A DNA stretch of 64,000 nucleotides from an uncultured Eubacteriales bacterium (GTDB lineage Bacteria; Bacillota; Clostridia; Oscillospirales; Acutalibacteraceae). The notes under the pieces are model-generated. The model saw only the letters and a list, made by a program, of their open reading frames with translations, did not search any database and was not told the origin of the DNA. Below are positions 34,754 through 43,829 of this stretch, in pieces (within the stretch, counting starts at the first letter, position 1; every line of letters begins with the position of its first letter). A program made the position numbers and the translations under genes. Location of the stretch: assembly GCA_934445035.1 (NCBI GenBank), contig CAKSDI010000002.1, positions 1 through 64,000 on the forward strand, given 5' to 3'.

Positions 34754-35281
34754 ATGAAAGAAATAAACCTTGAATTAGACAATTTTGAAGATTTCGACGA
34801 AAAATTAAAATCTGTTTTATCTAATCACTCAGTCGATTTAAATGATCCGTTTATTCTCAATAATCTTAAAATCCGCTATGTAAATGAATGCGGAAATGAG
34901 ATAACCGTGCAAGTTCCGTTAAAAAATACCGACCTAACGCTTAAAATTAAAACTCCCGGTAATTTTAAAGCTTTAATTAATGATTATAATTCTTTTAAAG
35001 GAATAACGGATAAAACCATTGATCTCGATTTAAAAAATGCAAAAAATGTTTATGATGTGCATAAAATTTTGAGAGAAAAATTCGGCCTGCCCGGGTATTA
35101 CGGTGAGAATTGGGACGCTTTAAGAGATTGCTTGAATGGTTTATTTGAAGTAGTAAAAATAAACATATCGGGGTTTTATTTTATGCCCGAAGATTGCCAA
35201 AAAGAGTGCAAGACTATGTTAAAAATCTTCGATGAGTTCCACAATGAATATCCGGATTTTATTTATGAAATAATTTCTTAA
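34754..35281 (+). CDS. Barstar-family protein
   Basis: A 175-residue protein whose C-terminal ~90 residues match barstar: LDLKNAKNVYDVHKILREKF, then GLPGYYGENWDALRDCL, the hallmark Tyr-x-Gly-x-Asn-x-Asp-Ala-x-x-Asp block of the ribonuclease-binding helix. The N-terminal ~75 residues are an extra domain. Barstar proteins inhibit barnase-type RNases and act as immunity to polymorphic toxins. No barnase or toxin gene is seen in the window, so it is an orphan immunity gene here. Confidence 0.82.
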   Translation: MKEINLELDNFEDFDEKLKSVLSNHSVDLNDPFILNNLKIRYVNECGNEITVQVPLKNTDLTLKIKTPGNFKALINDYNSFKGITDKTIDLDLKNAKNVYDVHKILREKFGLPGYYGENWDALRDCLNGLFEVVKINISGFYFMPEDCQKECKTMLKIFDEFHNEYPDFIYEIIS

Positions 35282-35290
35282 GTTTATATT

Positions 35291-35533
35291 TCACTGAATT
35301 TCCTGTTCTAAATTTAAAAATTCATTCGTATTAAAAAATTCTGTCAGTGTGATACCAAATCCGTCACACAGCATTTTTAAAGTAACTATTCCGGGATTTT
35401 TGCTTTTTCCGTATAAAATATTTTTTATAGAAGAGGGCGCAACTCCGGAATCGGTCGCTAATTTGTTTATAGTAATATGTTTCTCTTCACAGAGAGCAAG
35501 AATTCGGTTTTTAACTGTTTCGTAAGTGTTCAT
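35291..35533 (-). CDS. XRE-family repressor, short
   Basis: An 80-residue protein with a single HTH (ITINKLATDSGVAPSSIKNIL) and a helix after it (TLKMLCDGFGITLTEFF). The start at 35533 is chosen because AGGAGG lies ten bases upstream; the longer frame has none. It is divergent from the zinc-ribbon protein at 35641, and TAGGCTATA repeats overlap the latter's promoter, so it likely represses it. Confidence 0.85.
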   Translation of the reverse strand: MNTYETVKNRILALCEEKHITINKLATDSGVAPSSIKNILYGKSKNPGIVTLKMLCDGFGITLTEFFNTNEFLNLEQEIQ

Positions 35534-35571
35534 TTTATCTATCCTCCTAAAAATATCATATAATATTATCC

Positions 35572-35609
35572 TTGACAAAATAGGCTATATATGATACTAT
35601 TAGGCTATA
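35572..35609 (+). promoter_or_regulatory. Promoter with repeated TAGGCTATA operator
   Basis: TTGACA at 35572-35577, a 17-base spacer, TACTAT at 35595-35600. TAGGCTATA occurs at 35581-35589 (in the spacer) and 35601-35609 (just after the -10), 20 bases apart. Binding of the divergent XRE protein to both would block the zinc-ribbon gene. The link is inferred from position. Confidence 0.7.
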
Positions 35610-35640
35610 AATAGTCTATTGGCTTTTACGGAGGATTAGT

Positions 35641-35919
35641 ATGAAATATTGTTCACATTGCGGTAAAGAGATTAATGATGAAGCGGTCGTTTGCCCGTTC
35701 TGCGGCTGCGCAACCGAAAAATTTAACGAAAAATCCAACAAAGATCAACCTATTATTATAAATAATAATAACAGTGCTTCTTCATCCGCTTCGGCAGCTG
35801 CAGCTGCAAGCAACGGCAGAGTAAGAAGAAAACATTCCATATTGTTTGATATTATTATGATTTGTTGCACGGGCGGATTATGGATAATTTGGATGATATT
35901 AAGACCTAAATATTATTAA
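35641..35919 (+). CDS. Zinc-ribbon small membrane protein
   Basis: A 92-residue protein: N-terminal zinc ribbon with two CxxC knuckles (CSHCGKE, CPFCGCA), an Asn/Ser/Ala-rich linker (residues ~38-58), a basic patch RVRRKH, and a C-terminal membrane segment (IIMICCTGGLWIIWMIL). This is a common zinc-ribbon/transmembrane architecture in Firmicutes, with the ribbon in the cytoplasm or outside. It is preceded by GGAGG and a strong promoter with XRE operators. Function unknown. Confidence 0.78.
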   Translation: MKYCSHCGKEINDEAVVCPFCGCATEKFNEKSNKDQPIIINNNNSASSSASAAAAASNGRVRRKHSILFDIIMICCTGGLWIIWMILRPKYY

Positions 35920-35937
35920 AGAAATCAAAGCGAAAAA

Positions 35938-35981
35938 TAAAGCAGCAAAAAACTCGATTTATGAGATTTTTTGCTGCTTTT
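35938..35981 (+). terminator. Terminator after the zinc-ribbon gene
   Basis: Arms AAAGCAGCAAAAAA/TTTTTTGCTGCTTT around CTCGATTTATGAGA. The symmetric A- and T-rich ends allow action in both directions. Confidence 0.85.
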
Positions 35982-36081
35982 ATATGTTTTAATTTTAAAA
36001 GTTATTAAATAGTTGATTTTGTCAAGTGAAAAGAATATAATTAAAATATTAATTTCTATTTTTTTAAAGGCGGAGGATAAT

Positions 36082-38289
36082 ATGGAATTATCAAAATTAC
36101 AAGAACTTCTTAAAAGCATGTCACTGGAGGAAAAATTGGGAGAATTACAGCAACTTTCAGGACATCTTTTCACTAAAAATTCGATTATTACCGGTAACAT
36201 ATCCAAAGAAAAACTTACGCAAGAAGATTTAACGCTTTGCGGATCTGTAATTAATGTTTATAATCCGGAGGAAGTTATTAGAATACAAAAGGAACATATT
36301 GAAAACCACTCGCATCATATACCTCTTCTTTTTATGGGGGATATTATCCATGGTTACTGCACTATCTTCCCCATACCTTTGGCGCAGGGGGCTTCATTCG
36401 ATCCAAACATAGTTTATGATATTTGTAAAAACACAGCGAAAGAAGCCTGTGCAAGCGGTGTTCATGTTACTTTTTCACCTATGGTTGATCTTGTAAGAGA
36501 TGCTAGGTGGGGAAGAGTTATGGAATCATCGGGGGAGGATCCATACTTAAATTCTGTAATGGCAGATGCCGCAGTAAGAGGTTATCAAGGCGAAAATATT
36601 TCTAAAGAAAATTGTATAAGTGCATGTGTTAAGCATTATGCCGCATACGGACTTGTAGAAGGAGGGCGCGAATATAATTCAACTGATATTTCTGAGAGAA
36701 GTTTAAGACAATATTTTCTCCCGCCATATAAAGCGGCCTGTGATGCCGGAAGCGGAATGCTTATGACGGCTTTTACTTCTATCGGAGGAGTTCCCGCATC
36801 GGGAAGCAAAAAATTGTTAAACGATATTTTAAGAGAAGAATGGGAATATGACGGTGCAGTTATAACAGATTACGGATCTATAGCGACTATGAAAAGCCAT
36901 GCTATTTCTGATGATAATACCGTTCTTGCAAAGCTTGGCGTGGAAGGGAACATAGATATTGAAATGTGTTCTTCTTGCTATAAAAACGGTATACCAAAAT
37001 TGTTAGAAGACGGAAAAATCACAGAAGCGCAAGTTGACAAACTTGTTATGAGGGTTCTGAAATTGAAAAACAAATTGGGATTATTTGAGAATCCTTATCA
37101 TTTTACGGATCCACAAAAGTCGCAAAAAATTTGTGAAAGTGCTGAAATCTTGTCTGAAGCAAGGAGAATAATCCCGAAAACAAGTGTATTGCTTAAAAAT
37201 GAAGATAATATCTTACCTCTGAATGTTAAAAATAAAAAGTATGCTTTTATAGGACCGTATGTAGATACAGACAGAATGCTCGGTTGTTGGGTTGTCGGTG
37301 ATATTCAACGAAAAGGAGCCAAAACTGTAAAACAAGCGATTGCCGAAAGATATCCTGAAGCTGATATAACTGTTTGCAAAGGTTGTAATTTTATCGGTAT
37401 AGAGGATAGCTATATGGCGGAATTTTTTAATCGCTCATATGAAATTGATGAAGACAAACGAGAATCGATGATCGAAAGTGCTGTTCAGGCCGCGAAAAAT
37501 GCTGATACAGTTGTGGCATTTTTGGGAGAATATCCTTCTGCCGGAGGCGAGCTGAGTTCAAGGACCGATATAACAATTCATGAAATCCAAAAAGAACTTT
37601 TTAGAAAAGTTTGTGAAGTAAATAAAAATGTTGTTGTCGTTCTTTTTAACCATCGCCCACTTGAAATTAAAGAGATTTCTCAAAAAGCAAAAGCAATACT
37701 TGACGTATGGTTTCCCGGAACAATGGGAGCAGATGCTATTCTTGATATGCTTTTCGGCGTTGCGGCACCTTCCGGAAGACTTTCAATGACATTCCCGCAA
37801 AAATCAGGACAAGTTCCTATATACTATAATCACTTACCTACTGATCATTCGCCGGAATTTGGAGGACATTATACTACAGGTTATATTGATTGCCCTTTGG
37901 AACCTCTTTATAGTTTTGGAGAAGGTTTAACTTATACTAAATTTGAATATAGCGAAATTAAACTTGATAAAACAGAAATCGGTTTTAATGAAAAGGTTAC
38001 GGCAAGCGTGACTGTTAAAAATATCGGAAATCGCAATGGTGAAGAAGTTGTTCAGCTTTATATTCGCGATAGATATGCAAGCGTATCCAGACCTGTAAAA
38101 GAATTAAAGGGGTTTAAAAAGATAGAATTATCTGTAGGTGAACAAAAAAATGTAGAATTTGTTATAGATGTTGATATGTTGAAATTTTATAACACGGACT
38201 TAGAATATCTTGCTGAAGCCGGAGAATTCCAGGTATTTATCGGTCCTAACAGTAAAGTGAAAGATTATAAAAGCTTTTACCTAAAATAA
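36082..38289 (+). CDS. Glycoside hydrolase family 3 enzyme (beta-glucosidase/xylosidase type)
   Basis: A 735-residue enzyme with the full GH3 layout: (a) TIM barrel with KHYAAYG and the nucleophile Asp in VITDYGS; (b) alpha/beta sandwich (after TSVLLKNEDNILPL) with VAFLGEYPSAGGELSSRTD; (c) C-terminal fibronectin-like domain (VKNIGNRNGEEVVQLYI). The ATG 36082 has GGCGGAGG upstream. No signal peptide, so it is cytoplasmic and cleaves imported oligosaccharides. The BglX-like length suggests beta-glucosidase, but beta-xylosidase is possible. Confidence 0.9.
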   Translation: MELSKLQELLKSMSLEEKLGELQQLSGHLFTKNSIITGNISKEKLTQEDLTLCGSVINVYNPEEVIRIQKEHIENHSHHIPLLFMGDIIHGYCTIFPIPLAQGASFDPNIVYDICKNTAKEACASGVHVTFSPMVDLVRDARWGRVMESSGEDPYLNSVMADAAVRGYQGENISKENCISACVKHYAAYGLVEGGREYNSTDISERSLRQYFLPPYKAACDAGSGMLMTAFTSIGGVPASGSKKLLNDILREEWEYDGAVITDYGSIATMKSHAISDDNTVLAKLGVEGNIDIEMCSSCYKNGIPKLLEDGKITEAQVDKLVMRVLKLKNKLGLFENPYHFTDPQKSQKICESAEILSEARRIIPKTSVLLKNEDNILPLNVKNKKYAFIGPYVDTDRMLGCWVVGDIQRKGAKTVKQAIAERYPEADITVCKGCNFIGIEDSYMAEFFNRSYEIDEDKRESMIESAVQAAKNADTVVAFLGEYPSAGGELSSRTDITIHEIQKELFRKVCEVNKNVVVVLFNHRPLEIKEISQKAKAILDVWFPGTMGADAILDMLFGVAAPSGRLSMTFPQKSGQVPIYYNHLPTDHSPEFGGHYTTGYIDCPLEPLYSFGEGLTYTKFEYSEIKLDKTEIGFNEKVTASVTVKNIGNRNGEEVVQLYIRDRYASVSRPVKELKGFKKIELSVGEQKNVEFVIDVDMLKFYNTDLEYLAEAGEFQVFIGPNSKVKDYKSFYLK

Positions 38290-38363
38290 TAATACCGAGT
38301 GGTTGCGGTATTTACCGGGAGGTTGGTTTAGTCGCTTTTACCTATAACGATTTTAAAATTTTA

Positions 38364-38392
38364 TTGACACTTAAAATATAAATTATTATAAT
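38364..38392 (+). promoter_or_regulatory. Sigma-A promoter
   Basis: TTGACA at 38364-38369, a 17-base spacer and TATAAT at 38387-38392: a perfect consensus match. It drives the small genes from 38434. Confidence 0.88.
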
Positions 38393-38433
38393 AAAATAAA
38401 TCGATATTTTAAATTTACTTTGGGGGAAATAAG

Positions 38434-38775
38434 TTGAATTACAGTGTTTTGATTTTGCTTTTGCTGGTAATTTTTTTAAATAACAGACGGCGCAGGAAAA
38501 TCACAGCTATAATAAGTGTTATCAACCGAAGGAAACGAGAAAAGGTGAGCGGTAAAATGGAAGAGGCGGCAAAGGGTTATATCGGAAAAGACTGTATAAT
38601 TTATACCGTTTTAGGCAGTGAAGGAACAGTTAAAGGCATTATTAAAGATGTATCCGGAGGAACGGTAACCGTAGATTCAGGCGGGAATACGGAAACAGTC
38701 AATCTTGAATTTGTTGTAAGGATCCGAGAATGGCCTAAAACCAAAAACGGAAAAAGGAAAACGGTTTTTGCATAA
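38434..38775 (+). CDS. Small membrane-anchored protein
   Basis: A 113-residue protein starting at TTG 38434 with GGGGGAA upstream. It has one N-terminal membrane segment (VLILLLLVIFL), a basic patch RRRRK, then a compact beta-rich domain (EGTVKGIIKDVSGGTVTVD, TVNLEFVVRI) that looks like a small SH3-like/Sm-like barrel seen in uncharacterised Firmicutes proteins. Function unknown. It has its own consensus promoter. Confidence 0.65.
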   Translation: MNYSVLILLLLVIFLNNRRRRKITAIISVINRRKREKVSGKMEEAAKGYIGKDCIIYTVLGSEGTVKGIIKDVSGGTVTVDSGGNTETVNLEFVVRIREWPKTKNGKRKTVFA

Positions 38776-38804
38776 GAGCTTCAAATTCAGGCAACAATCT
38801 GATT

Positions 38805-39002
38805 ATGAGCTATTTTAATTATCATCAGACTGCCAAAAGACTTATAAAAGAAAATAAATTAATTAAGTGGTATTTCACAGAAAAACACAATAAAATTTCA
38901 CCCGCTTTGGTTCTTGTTTTCGACGATTTAAAGCATCCTGTTATGCCGATAAGGATCGAGCGGTGGGATGAGTATCTAAAAATATTAAAGGATTTAAAAT
39001 AA
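38805..39002 (+). CDS. Small protein of unknown function
   Basis: A 65-residue protein rich in Lys, Tyr and Trp, with a predicted helix-strand-helix pattern (YHQTAKRLIKENKLIKWYF, ALVLVFDDL, WDEYLKILKDL). ATG 38805 has only a weak ribosome binding site. It lies 29 bases after the previous gene. Short but with balanced composition; I think it is real. Confidence 0.5.
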   Translation: MSYFNYHQTAKRLIKENKLIKWYFTEKHNKISPALVLVFDDLKHPVMPIRIERWDEYLKILKDLK

Positions 39003-39061
39003 ATCGACGCTTTTGACTTTAAAAAGCGTTGGTTTATTTAATTTTTTTGTTGCTTATTCCC

Positions 39062-39090
39062 TTGACTTTTCCTCTCGGTTGCAATAAGAT
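39062..39090 (+). promoter_or_regulatory. Promoter of the glycyl radical enzyme operon
   Basis: TTGACT at 39062-39067, a 17-base spacer and TAAGAT at 39085-39090, 36 bases before the gene. A moderate match to the sigma-A consensus. Confidence 0.65.
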
Positions 39091-39126
39091 ATAAAATATA
39101 AAAATATATTAAAAAAGGTGAAAAAA

Positions 39127-41112
39127 ATGGATAAAAAGCTTTACGATTTTTTTGTAAATAAATGTCACAAAAAATACAGACATCCTGTCGATTTGGATTT
39201 AAAAACCGAGTATTCTAAAAAAGGTCTTTCTCCGATAGAGAGAATGAGCGATAGGTTTGAAAAAATGTGTAAAGCTCAAACTCCGCATATTTTCGAAAAT
39301 GAGCAGATAGTTTTTATGCGCACTACAGAAAACCTCCCCGAAATATTCACCGAGGAGGAATGGGCAGATATTAAGAAAAAGCACTTTATTCACGAGCTTG
39401 GCTTTATGTCAAACCTTTCGCCGAATTATTACGGCACTATAAAAGTCGGCTTGCTTGAAAAAAGAAAGACCGCCGATATTTACGGTCAGCGCGCGATAGA
39501 CAATATCATAATGCTTTCAGATAAATATCTTGAAGAGGCTAAAAAGATCGGCAGGGAAGATATAGTTGAAATTTTAACGCAGGTGCCGAGATATCCTGCG
39601 AGAAATTTCAGAGAAGCTTTGCAGTTTTTCAGAATTCTTCATTTCTCCCTTTGGCTTGAGGGAAATTATCATAATACAATAGGCAGATTTGATAAATATC
39701 TTTATCCTTATCTTAAAAATGATATTGAAAACGGGGTTTTAGACCGTGCCTCGGCGCTTGACCTGCTTGAAGATTTCTTCCTTTCATTTAATAAGGACAG
39801 CGATCTTTACACAGGTGTTCAGCAGGGGGATAACGGTCAGAGTATGATGCTCGGCGGCTGTGATGACGAGGGAAATGAAATATTTAATCTTCTTTCCGAG
39901 CTGTGCTTGGAAGCAAGCTATAACAATAAGCTCATAGACCCGAAAATAAACCTGCGCGTAAGCAAAAAAACGCCTAAAGAGATATATACTAAAGCAAGCC
40001 ACTTAACAAAAGCAGGCTTAGGCTTTCCGCAGTATTCAAATGATGATATAGTTATTCCTGCGCTTTGCAAGCTCGGCTATGAAGAAAAAGACGCGGCGAA
40101 TTATGCCGTTGCGGCGTGCTGGGAGTTTATAATTCCCTTTGTAGGAGCGGATGTTGCGAATATCGGAGCGCTTTCTTATGCTAAAGCTATCGATGTCGCT
40201 TTTCATAATGACCTTAAAAATTGTCAAACCTATGAAGAATTTTTCTCTTCCGTGAAAAATAGGATAAACGAACAGTGCGATGAAATATGTTCGGGACTTG
40301 AAAATCTGTGGTTTGTTCCGTCGCCTTTTATGAATGTGCTTATGGACTGCGATATTTATAACGGCGGAAAATATAATAATTTCGGTATTCACGGCACCGG
40401 AATAGCCACTGCCGCAGACAGCCTTGCCGCAATCAGAAAATATGTTTATGAAGATAAAAGCATTTCTAAAGACGATTACATAAAAGCTGTCGATGAAAAC
40501 TTTAAAAACAATAATCTGTTGCTCCATAAGCTTCGCTTTGAAAGCCCTAAGCTTGGAAACAATGATGATTATGTTGACGAAATAGCGGTAAAACTGCTTG
40601 ACGCTTTTGCCGATTCACTTTCCGGCAGGAAAAATTGCCGCGGCGGAATTTTCCGTGCAGGCACGGGAAGCGCTATGTATTATTTATGGCACGCTGACGA
40701 GTTAGGCGCCTCGCCCGACGGCAGATTAAAAGGCGAGCCGCTCGGTACAAATTTCTCTGTAAGCCTTTTTGCTAAGGTAAAAGGCCCTGTTTCCGTAATA
40801 GGCTCTATGACCAAACCTCATTTTGAAAGAGCGATAAACGGCGGACCGCTTACCCTTGAATTCCACCAGTCGCTTTTTACAGACGAGGAAAGCATTGAAA
40901 AGGTCGGTACGATAGTAAAATCATTTATTGACCGCGGCGGCCATCAGCTGCAGCTCAATGCAGTCAATGTGGAAAAACTTAAAGACGCTCAGATCCACCC
41001 TGAAAATTACAAGCAGCTTGTTGTAAGAATTTGGGGCTGGAGCGCTTATTTCGTAGAGCTTGATAAAGAATACCAGGATCAGGTAATAGCAAGACAGGTC
41101 TATTCTGTATGA
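39127..41112 (+). CDS. Glycyl radical enzyme, non-PFL type, substrate unknown
   Basis: A 661-residue enzyme. The radical Gly is residue 637 in VRIWGWSAYFVELDKEYQDQVIARQ; the catalytic thiol is Cys331 in AACWEF, a single Cys followed by x-Glu as in dehydratase/decarboxylase branches, not the Cys-Cys pair of pyruvate formate-lyase. Length is shorter than choline lyase or 4-hydroxyphenylacetate decarboxylase (over 780). ATG 39127 has AGGTG at good spacing; a GTG nine bases earlier is possible. It overlaps its activase. Strictly anaerobic; it could be a decarboxylase or dehydratase. Confidence 0.88.
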   Translation: MDKKLYDFFVNKCHKKYRHPVDLDLKTEYSKKGLSPIERMSDRFEKMCKAQTPHIFENEQIVFMRTTENLPEIFTEEEWADIKKKHFIHELGFMSNLSPNYYGTIKVGLLEKRKTADIYGQRAIDNIIMLSDKYLEEAKKIGREDIVEILTQVPRYPARNFREALQFFRILHFSLWLEGNYHNTIGRFDKYLYPYLKNDIENGVLDRASALDLLEDFFLSFNKDSDLYTGVQQGDNGQSMMLGGCDDEGNEIFNLLSELCLEASYNNKLIDPKINLRVSKKTPKEIYTKASHLTKAGLGFPQYSNDDIVIPALCKLGYEEKDAANYAVAACWEFIIPFVGADVANIGALSYAKAIDVAFHNDLKNCQTYEEFFSSVKNRINEQCDEICSGLENLWFVPSPFMNVLMDCDIYNGGKYNNFGIHGTGIATAADSLAAIRKYVYEDKSISKDDYIKAVDENFKNNNLLLHKLRFESPKLGNNDDYVDEIAVKLLDAFADSLSGRKNCRGGIFRAGTGSAMYYLWHADELGASPDGRLKGEPLGTNFSVSLFAKVKGPVSVIGSMTKPHFERAINGGPLTLEFHQSLFTDEESIEKVGTIVKSFIDRGGHQLQLNAVNVEKLKDAQIHPENYKQLVVRIWGWSAYFVELDKEYQDQVIARQVYSV

Positions 41113-41864
41113 CAGGAACTGTTTTTGATATAAAAGAGCTTGCTGTTCATGACGGACCGGGGCTCAGAACGACTGTATTCTTTAAGGGCTGTCCACTTAG
41201 GTGCAGGTGGTGCCATAATCCCGAGGGATTAAAAGCAGAGCCTCAGCTTATGGTGAAAGATAATTGCTGCAAGCATTGCGGGCTTTGCCGAATTCCGTGT
41301 TCTCACCCGGAATGTCAGCCTTATAAGCGGTGTCTTCACGCCTGCCCCGATAATCTTATCAGCGTTTCGGGCAGAAAAATCGATTCAAAAGAGCTTGCAA
41401 AAGAGCTTATAAAAAGCGCGGAGCCTTTAGGAGATAATTTCGGTGGATTTACATTTTCGGGCGGCGAGCCGCTTATGCAGCCCGATTTTTTAATAGAAAC
41501 CGCAGAAGATCTTCAAGGCTACCATTTATGCATTGAAACGAGCGGATATGCAAAATCGGAGGTTTTTAAAAAAGTGATAGATAAGCTTGATTTTATCATT
41601 ATGGATATCAAGCTTGCGGACAGCCTTGAGCATTTAAAATATACCGGCGTTAAAAACGAGCTTATCCTAAATAACTTTGAGATATTAAAAAACAGCAATA
41701 AACCTTATCTTATTAGAACTCCGCTTATTCCGGGGATTACCGATACAAAAGAAAATCTTTCAAAGATCAAAGATATTATAGGCGACAGCAATTATGAGAC
41801 CCTGCCGTATAACGAAATGGCGGGAGCAAAATATAAAATGCTCGGAATGAAATATTCTTTATAA
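41109..41864 (+). CDS. Glycyl radical enzyme activating enzyme
   Basis: A 251-residue radical SAM activase: GCPLRCRWCHNPEG gives the CX3CX2C motif (C28, C32, C35), followed by a ferredoxin-like Cys-rich insertion at ~53-80 (CCKHCGLC...CLHACP) typical of activases with auxiliary clusters, then FTFSGGEPLMQ. It overlaps the enzyme gene by four bases (ATGA). It installs the glycyl radical on the preceding enzyme. Confidence 0.92.
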   Translation: MTGTVFDIKELAVHDGPGLRTTVFFKGCPLRCRWCHNPEGLKAEPQLMVKDNCCKHCGLCRIPCSHPECQPYKRCLHACPDNLISVSGRKIDSKELAKELIKSAEPLGDNFGGFTFSGGEPLMQPDFLIETAEDLQGYHLCIETSGYAKSEVFKKVIDKLDFIIMDIKLADSLEHLKYTGVKNELILNNFEILKNSNKPYLIRTPLIPGITDTKENLSKIKDIIGDSNYETLPYNEMAGAKYKMLGMKYSL

Positions 41865-41887
41865 AAAAGAGGAAAATTTTTTTAAAT

Positions 41888-42760
41888 ATGTGGTTACTTT
41901 TTGCGTTCGGCTCCGCATTTTTCGGAGGAATAACAGCAATTCTTGCAAAACGCGGAATTAAAAAAACCGATTCCGATATCGCTACTGCTGTAAGAACGAT
42001 TATAGTATTATTGTTTTCCTGGATAATGGTTTTTATTGCGGGCTCTGCACAAACGATAAATGATATCAGCGCCAAAACCTTTGTTTTTTTGATACTTTCA
42101 GGAATTGCAACAGGCGCTTCCTGGCTTTGCTATTTCAGGGCGCTGCAGCTCGGAAATGTCAACAAGGTCGTTCCGATAGATAAATCTTCAACTGTGCTTA
42201 CGATCATTCTCGCCTTTATTTTTTTAGGCGAGCAAATAACCGTTTTTAAAGCGGTCGCGGTCGTGCTTATAGGTATCGGAACTTTTCTTATGATAGAAAA
42301 GAAAAAAGAGCCTGATAAAGCGCCCGAAAATAAAGCCTGGTTTCTTTATGCGGTGCTTTCGGCGGTATTTGCCGCGCTGACTTCTATTTTAGGCAAAATA
42401 GGAATTGAAAATGTGGAGTCTAATCTCGGAACCGCCGTCAGGACCTGCGTAGTCCTCGTTATGGCTTTTATAATTGTTTTTATAAAGAAAAAGCAGAGTC
42501 TTTTAAAGGCTATTCCGAAAAACGAACTTTTATTTATCTGCCTTTCGGGAATTGCAACGGGCGCTTCCTGGCTATGCTTTTATAAAGCTTTAAAAGACGG
42601 TCCCGCAAGCGCTGTCGTTCCGATAGATAAATTAAGCATTTTGGTAACCGTGGGATTTTCTTATCCCGTGTTTAAAGAAAAGCTTTCTTTAAAATCTTTT
42701 ATCGGTCTTTTAATGATAGTTATAGGAACATTTTTGATGATAGGAATTCCTTTAAAATAA
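41888..42760 (+). CDS. EamA-family (DMT superfamily) transporter
   Basis: A 290-residue membrane protein with two tandem EamA repeats of five helices each: SGIATGASWLCYF-ALQLGNVNKVVPIDK in the first half and SGIATGASWLCFYKAL-VVPIDKLS in the second, showing the internal duplication clearly. It starts 23 bases after the activase, in the same operon, so it may move the substrate or product of the glycyl radical enzyme. Confidence 0.88.
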   Translation: MWLLFAFGSAFFGGITAILAKRGIKKTDSDIATAVRTIIVLLFSWIMVFIAGSAQTINDISAKTFVFLILSGIATGASWLCYFRALQLGNVNKVVPIDKSSTVLTIILAFIFLGEQITVFKAVAVVLIGIGTFLMIEKKKEPDKAPENKAWFLYAVLSAVFAALTSILGKIGIENVESNLGTAVRTCVVLVMAFIIVFIKKKQSLLKAIPKNELLFICLSGIATGASWLCFYKALKDGPASAVVPIDKLSILVTVGFSYPVFKEKLSLKSFIGLLMIVIGTFLMIGIPLK

Positions 42761-42804
42761 AAAATTGCTTTGAAAGTTTTATCCGCTTTCAAAGCAATTT
42801 TTTA
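42759..42804. terminator. Bidirectional terminator
   Basis: Arms AAAATTGCTTTGAAAG/CTTTCAAAGCAATTTT around TTTTATCCG, with A- and T-runs outside. It lies between the convergent EamA and LysR genes. Confidence 0.88.
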
Positions 42805-43698
42805 ATCCGAATTTTTATTTTTTTGATCGAGTATCATAAGCTCAAGTTCTTTTGCAGCCACGCTGAGCGGCTGCTCTTTTCTTTTTATAAGAACAATATT
42901 TCTTTCGGGTATCTCTTCTTTGAGATCTAATATGCAGACATTTTCATTATCCCTAACAAATTCCTCGGGAACAAATCCTATACCGAGGTCGGCTTCGATA
43001 AGCGGTAATATCTGGTCGGCAGTGAAAGCTTCCGTTTCGGGATGAAAAGAAAGATCGTGCATAGTAAAAAGGGAAGAATAAAATTCAAAGGATTTAGTAT
43101 CTTTTCCGAGCGATATCATCGGATAATTTGTCAGGTCGAAAAGGGAGACCTTTCTGTTTAAAAGCTCCGTAAAATATTTCGAACAAACCGCAACTTCCTT
43201 AATTTTGCGTACAGGCGTTTCCGTGAGAGAAGCCGAATGAATTGTAGGAGTGGTTACGATTGCAAAATCGGCGGGATCATCTCTTAAAGCCGCGATCGCC
43301 TGAGGAGTTGAATGATTGCTTACTCTGATATGTATTCCGGGGTATCTGTGCCTGAACTTTTTTAAAACGGGAAGCAATAAACATCTCAGCGCCACCTCGC
43401 TCGATGCAATATAAACCGTTCCTGATTGCATATTTCTGCTTTGTGTAATAGCGGCTTCTCCTGCCTCGATATGCTCGAAAGCTATTCTTATGTGATCGTA
43501 AAGCTGCCTGCCCTCAGGAGTAAGCTTCATTCCGCGGTTGCTTCTCGAAAAAAGAGTGCATCCAAGCTCGGATTCAAGATTTTTAATCGTTCTTGTAAGA
43601 TTAGGCTGATTATTAAGAAGCAGTTTTGCCGCCTGAGTAACATTTCCGTATTTTGCAACATAATAAAAAACTCTGTAATAATCGTAACTTATATACAC
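42802..43698 (-). CDS. LysR-family transcriptional regulator
   Basis: About 298 residues. N-terminal winged HTH (YYVAKYGNVTQAAKLLLNNQPNLTRTIKNLESELG, residues ~10-45) and a C-terminal substrate-binding domain. The start is taken at GTG 43698, which has AGAGGAAAA upstream; an ATG at 43716 extends it by six residues but has no good site. It is divergent from the aminotransferase at 43830, which it may control. Confidence 0.88.
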   Translation of the reverse strand: MYISYDYYRVFYYVAKYGNVTQAAKLLLNNQPNLTRTIKNLESELGCTLFSRSNRGMKLTPEGRQLYDHIRIAFEHIEAGEAAITQSRNMQSGTVYIASSEVALRCLLLPVLKKFRHRYPGIHIRVSNHSTPQAIAALRDDPADFAIVTTPTIHSASLTETPVRKIKEVAVCSKYFTELLNRKVSLFDLTNYPMISLGKDTKSFEFYSSLFTMHDLSFHPETEAFTADQILPLIEADLGIGFVPEEFVRDNENVCILDLKEEIPERNIVLIKRKEQPLSVAAKELELMILDQKNKNSD

Positions 43699-43829
43699 AA
43701 CTTTTCCTCTTATCATATCTTCAAGATATCGTTATCATATACATCATATATTTTACATATACTTGCAACTGAATTATAATATATTTGTTTAAAAAAGTCA
43801 AGAACATATAAACTAAAAGAGGCGGAAAA

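Noticed and set aside
39127..41112. Pyruvate formate-lyase
   Set aside because: The adjacent Cys-Cys pair of PFL is missing; a single Cys followed by x-Glu indicates another glycyl radical branch.
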